64,000 bases of DNA from Pseudomonas pharyngis. Lineage in GTDB: Bacteria; Pseudomonadota; Gammaproteobacteria; Pseudomonadales; Pseudomonadaceae. Both the position numbers and the translations under genes were made by a program. Position 1 is the first letter of the stretch. The number at the start of each line of letters is the position of its first letter. This document shows positions 61,394 through 64,000 of the stretch, piece by piece. The stretch covers positions 22,119 to 86,118 of the forward strand of contig NZ_BQID01000017.1 of assembly GCF_021602345.1 (NCBI RefSeq), given 5' to 3'. The notes under the pieces were generated by a model. That model had not been told where the DNA came from. It searched no databases and saw only the letters and a list, made by a program, of their open reading frames with translations.

Positions 61394-61618
61394 ATGTCGA
61401 CTCAAATCCAGACTCAGGATGCCATTCGCACCCTAACCAACGCTTTTGCTCCAATGAACTGCCTGATCATGGCCGCTCGCAAAGGCTGCTTCAGCTTCAC
61501 CGTGGTCAATGAACACGGGATCGCCCGCCACAGCGAGCGTCTGTACCCCGATCAGTACTCCAGCGCCGAACCGCTGCAGGCCGTGATTGATCGCACCCGT
61601 CAGGCACTGATCGCCTGA
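61394..61618 (+). CDS. 74-residue conserved-looking protein of unknown function
   Basis: MSTQIQTQDAIRTLTNAFAP..., then CLIMAARKGCFSFTVVNEHG and RHSERLYPDQYSSAEPLQAVIDRTRQALIA: alpha/beta composition, no membrane segment, clean third-position bias. TAGGAAC is 12 bases upstream. Followed by a good terminator, indicating an independent small gene. Not recognised. Confidence 0.75.
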   Translation: MSTQIQTQDAIRTLTNAFAPMNCLIMAARKGCFSFTVVNEHGIARHSERLYPDQYSSAEPLQAVIDRTRQALIA

Positions 61619-61641
61619 GAAGCCGAAATGGCTGCAAAAGC

Positions 61642-61671
61642 AAAAGCCCTGCTGAAATGCGGGGCTTTTTA
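61642..61671 (+). terminator. terminator after the 74-residue gene
   Basis: AAAAGCCC/GGGCTTTT around TGCTGAAATGCG, then T5. Confidence 0.85.
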
Positions 61672-61894
61672 TTGCCCGATGTTTCACTTTTACCTCTTTC
61701 CGCTTAAGCACCAACCGGTATAACGGTTATAACGGCGCGCCGGAAATATTTTAAAAACAGTCCTTTACGTCACGAATATGACACTACACTTCAACTCAAG
61801 CGGCGTGTTCCGCTTCCGGCGAGCCTGAGTCGATCCACAGCTGCCAAGCTCCCCCTTCAGGCCTCGCCGCCCAATAACAAGATCCGAGGGATTT

Positions 61895-62377
61895 ATGGGT
61901 ATCGCTGCCAGCGAACTGTGCCGCTATGTGATTCGTCCTACGCTGATCTACCTGGGACGTCACTGCGCAACCGCCGAATCCCTGCTGCTGGGCATTGCCG
62001 CCAGCCAGTCCGCCCTCGGTTCCGCCCTGCATGACCGCCGTGGCCACGGCCTGTACCGGATTGCCGAAAACCGCCACCAAGCCCTCTGGGATCATTACCT
62101 GGCGCTGGATCCGGAACGCGCCAGCCTGGTTCGCGGCCTCGCCAGCCAGCATGCCTTCCTCAGCGGCCCGCACCTGGAACTGACCGTCAATTTGCGTTAT
62201 GCCACAGCCATCGCCTGGCTGCTGGTCGAAGAACAAAACACTACCCTCCCCGAGCCGGACGATCTGCTGGGCATGGCGCGTATCTGGCGTCAGACCTTTC
62301 AGCCCCAAGGTCGTCTGCGCGACTTCACCTGCGCCTGGCAAACCTGTGTTTCACCGCTGAATCAGGTCGCTTGCTGA
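61895..62377 (+). CDS. 160-residue uncharacterised Pseudomonas protein
   Basis: Cytoplasmic helical protein (MGIAASELCRYVIRPTLIYLG...). LLLGIAASQSALGSALHDRRGHGLYRIAENRHQALWDHYLA and SGPHLELTVNLRYATAIAWLLVEEQ look like a conserved fold that I recall as a hypothetical protein preceding a FadL-type porin in pseudomonads; some annotations link it to phage structural or lysis functions, which I cannot verify. ATG 61895 begins the frame; a weak CGAGGG site is ~5 bases upstream. Confidence 0.75.
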   Translation: MGIAASELCRYVIRPTLIYLGRHCATAESLLLGIAASQSALGSALHDRRGHGLYRIAENRHQALWDHYLALDPERASLVRGLASQHAFLSGPHLELTVNLRYATAIAWLLVEEQNTTLPEPDDLLGMARIWRQTFQPQGRLRDFTCAWQTCVSPLNQVAC

Positions 62378-62523
62378 CCCGCTGTTTTCACAACATCGCC
62401 CAACAGGCAGTGATTTTGGTCGGATTGTCCTACAAAACCGCTCTAACTCAAGGCATACGGACTATAGCGCCGCGACGAAAATGTTGGTAATTTTCGCCCC
62501 GGTGATCACCAGGAGTTCTAATA

Positions 62524-63795
62524 ATGAAAAAAGTCATGCTCAAAACCACCCTTAGCCTTGCCGTAACCGTGGCATCCACCCAGATCTTCGCAGCTGGCTT
62601 TGCCATCAACGAACACAGCATCAGCGGGATGGGGACTGGGTACGCCGGGCGATCTTCTTCTGCCGACGACGCAAGCACCGTTTATGGCAACCCTGCCGGC
62701 ATGTCGCGCATCACGCGCGAACAAGTTACCGGTGGCGTTGCATTCCTCGACGCAAAAACCGATATCAGCGACGCCAGCTCCAGCCCGAACGGCGGCAGCA
62801 ACAAAGGCGACATGGTGCCCTTCACCTCCGTACCTATGGGCTACTACGTCAAGCCGATCGACGAGCATTGGGCATTCGGTCTGGGTGTGTACGTACCCTT
62901 CGGCCTGATCACCGACTATGAAAACGGCTTCGCCGGCCGTTACTTCGGCAGCAAGTCAGAAGTCAAGATCATTACCTTCCAGCCAACGGTCAGCTACAAG
63001 TTCAACGATGTCGTGTCGATCGGTTTCGGCCCGACCATCAACCGCATTGACGGCTCGCTGGAATCCAACCTGTCGATCACTCAGGCAGCGCCGGACGGCA
63101 AGGTCAAGATCAAGGGCGACGACACCGCACTGGGCTACAACATCGGCGTGCTGGTACAGGCTACCGACAGCACTCGCCTGGGTCTGACCTACCACTCGAA
63201 AGTCGACTACAAGCTCGATGGCAACACCAAGGTCAACTACGGTGTGCTGGGCGCGATCGGCCTGGGTGCGAACCAGAAGTACGACGCTTCTCTGAAGATC
63301 ACCACGCCTGAATCCGTGGACCTCTCGGTCACCCAGGCGATCAACGATCGCTGGAACGTCTACGCCGGTACCACCTGGACCCGCTGGAGCCAGCTGGAAA
63401 AGATCACCGTCAAGAACTCCGGTGTACAGCCTCTGCTGGCTGGCCAGTTCGGCGAGATCACCGAAGAACAGAACTGGCATGACACCTGGGCGTACGCCAT
63501 CGGTACGTCCTACCAGTTGAACAAGGAATGGGTACTGCGTACCGGCCTGACGTTCGACCAGTCGCCGACCAACAACGTCGACCGTTCGCCACGCATCCCG
63601 ACCGGCGACCGGACCATCTTCAGCATCGGTGCCGGCTGGAGCCCGACCGAAGACCTGACCATCGACGTTGCCTACTCGTACCTGAAGGAAGAGAAGGTCA
63701 ACATCCGCAACGAAAACGATCGTGGCCAGAGCTACAACTCGCAGTATGAAAACTCGGCAAACGGCTTCGGTGTCGGCGCAACCTACCGCTTCTGA
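62524..63795 (+). CDS. FadL/OmpP1-family outer-membrane lipid transporter
   Basis: 423-residue outer-membrane porin of the FadL family. Signal peptide ends ~residue 24 (TQIFA then AGFAINEHSISGMGTGYAGR, the FadL hatch start), NPAGMSRI is the conserved NPA hatch motif, barrel strands follow, and it ends ...GFGVGATYRF with C-terminal Phe. Homologues import long-chain fatty acids; the P. aeruginosa relative ExFadLO is reported to export oxygenated fatty acids, so direction is not certain. AGGAGT is 8 bases before ATG. Ended by a strong terminator. Confidence 0.93.
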   Translation: MKKVMLKTTLSLAVTVASTQIFAAGFAINEHSISGMGTGYAGRSSSADDASTVYGNPAGMSRITREQVTGGVAFLDAKTDISDASSSPNGGSNKGDMVPFTSVPMGYYVKPIDEHWAFGLGVYVPFGLITDYENGFAGRYFGSKSEVKIITFQPTVSYKFNDVVSIGFGPTINRIDGSLESNLSITQAAPDGKVKIKGDDTALGYNIGVLVQATDSTRLGLTYHSKVDYKLDGNTKVNYGVLGAIGLGANQKYDASLKITTPESVDLSVTQAINDRWNVYAGTTWTRWSQLEKITVKNSGVQPLLAGQFGEITEEQNWHDTWAYAIGTSYQLNKEWVLRTGLTFDQSPTNNVDRSPRIPTGDRTIFSIGAGWSPTEDLTIDVAYSYLKEEKVNIRNENDRGQSYNSQYENSANGFGVGATYRF

Positions 63796-63827
63796 TGCTG
63801 TACGGCGAGGCTAATGCCTCGCCCACT

Positions 63828-63864
63828 AAAAAGCCCCGCTCTCTTCACAGAGGCGGGGCTTTTT
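63828..63864 (+). terminator. terminator after fadL
   Basis: AAAAAGCCCCGC/GCGGGGCTTTTT with 13-base loop; bidirectional. Confidence 0.92.
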
Positions 63865-63873
63865 AATGGGCGT

Positions 63874-64000
63874 TGTCTCGTCCTGAATAAGGTTTACACC
63901 TTCTGGCTTCTTATCAGGAGGGTGCAATGGATTCGGGCGCAAAACGCAGTCAACGCGATTACACGCTGACTTTTAAATTGTCGGTTGTCGACCAAGTCGA
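63874..64000 (+). mobile_element. left end of an IS3-type insertion sequence (truncated by window)
   Basis: TGTCTCGTCCTGAATAAGGT at 63874 resembles the terminal inverted repeat of IS3-family elements, which begin with TG and are followed ~50 bases later by orfA. It sits 10 bases after the fadL terminator, a typical insertion point. Right end and target duplication are outside the window. Confidence 0.6.
63927..64000 (+). CDS. IS3-family transposase OrfA (3' part outside window)
   Basis: 24 residues seen: MDSGAKRSQRDYTLTFKLSV then VDQV. The basic start followed by YTLxFKLxVVxQVE is the helix-turn-helix entry of IS3-type OrfA. AGGAGGG (63916-63922) gives a strong ribosome site 4-5 bases before ATG 63927. 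Complete element cannot be judged. Confidence 0.7.
   Translation, partial: MDSGAKRSQRDYTLTFKLSVVDQV

Overview
The window is a piece of a GC-rich gammaproteobacterial chromosome, most probably a member of the Pseudomonas fluorescens group. The basis is gene content (a PuuD/PuuE/UraD/Alc/AllA urate pathway, MinCDE, Prc, RdgC, RmuC and an SSS-domain hybrid kinase), strong G/C third-position bias, and many copies of the paired inverted repeat with core GTGGGAGCGGGCTTGCTCGC that is typical of fluorescens REP elements. No rRNA, CRISPR array or prophage is visible.

Left part (1-12.1 kb): purine and ureide catabolism. An AzgA-type NCS2 permease (cut by the window start), a LysE exporter and an isolated toxin-like gene precede uraH(-) and the run puuE-uraD-alc-allA-puuD-NCS2 permease-two tandem Tsx-like outer-membrane channels(+). 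Together they encode uptake, urate oxidation by a membrane-bound cytochrome-linked urate hydroxylase, and breakdown through allantoin and ureidoglycolate to glyoxylate and urea. Two TTGTAyACAA palindromes lie in the uraH/puuE divergent region, and a good sigma-54 promoter lies before the second channel gene.

Middle (12.2-34.3 kb): housekeeping genes (patatin, lipid A acyltransferase, minCDE, RluA-type pseudouridine synthase, a putative glycosyltransferase, apeB, a large MscS channel). Next comes a regulated phosphonate/organophosphate-type ABC uptake operon with an embedded phosphatase and its GntR/UTRA regulator, then a HAD phosphatase, a quinone oxidoreductase, Prc protease and an EAL-CBS-GGDEF protein.

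Accessory island (34.3-41.4 kb): an orphan Rhs polymorphic toxin read on the minus strand. Its AT-rich C-terminal toxin tip appears frameshifted at a run of six C (plus strand). Two short immunity-like genes follow it. Upstream is a three-gene operon of an XRE-type regulator, a winged-helix-like protein and a Sel1-repeat protein.

Right part (41.4-64 kb): YkvA, an FKBP lipoprotein, a coupled di-heme cytochrome c/catalase-like pair, a duplicated tRNA-Val/tRNA-Asp unit, rdgC, a BASS transporter and a guanidine-II riboswitch controlling sugE (guanidinium exporter). These are followed by an MFS-acyltransferase fusion, a TDT transporter, a cupin, a divergent MFS/TetR pair around a perfect 17-bp inverted repeat, the SSS hybrid histidine kinase, rmuC, small conserved genes, a FadL porin and the left end of an IS3-type insertion sequence cut by the window end.
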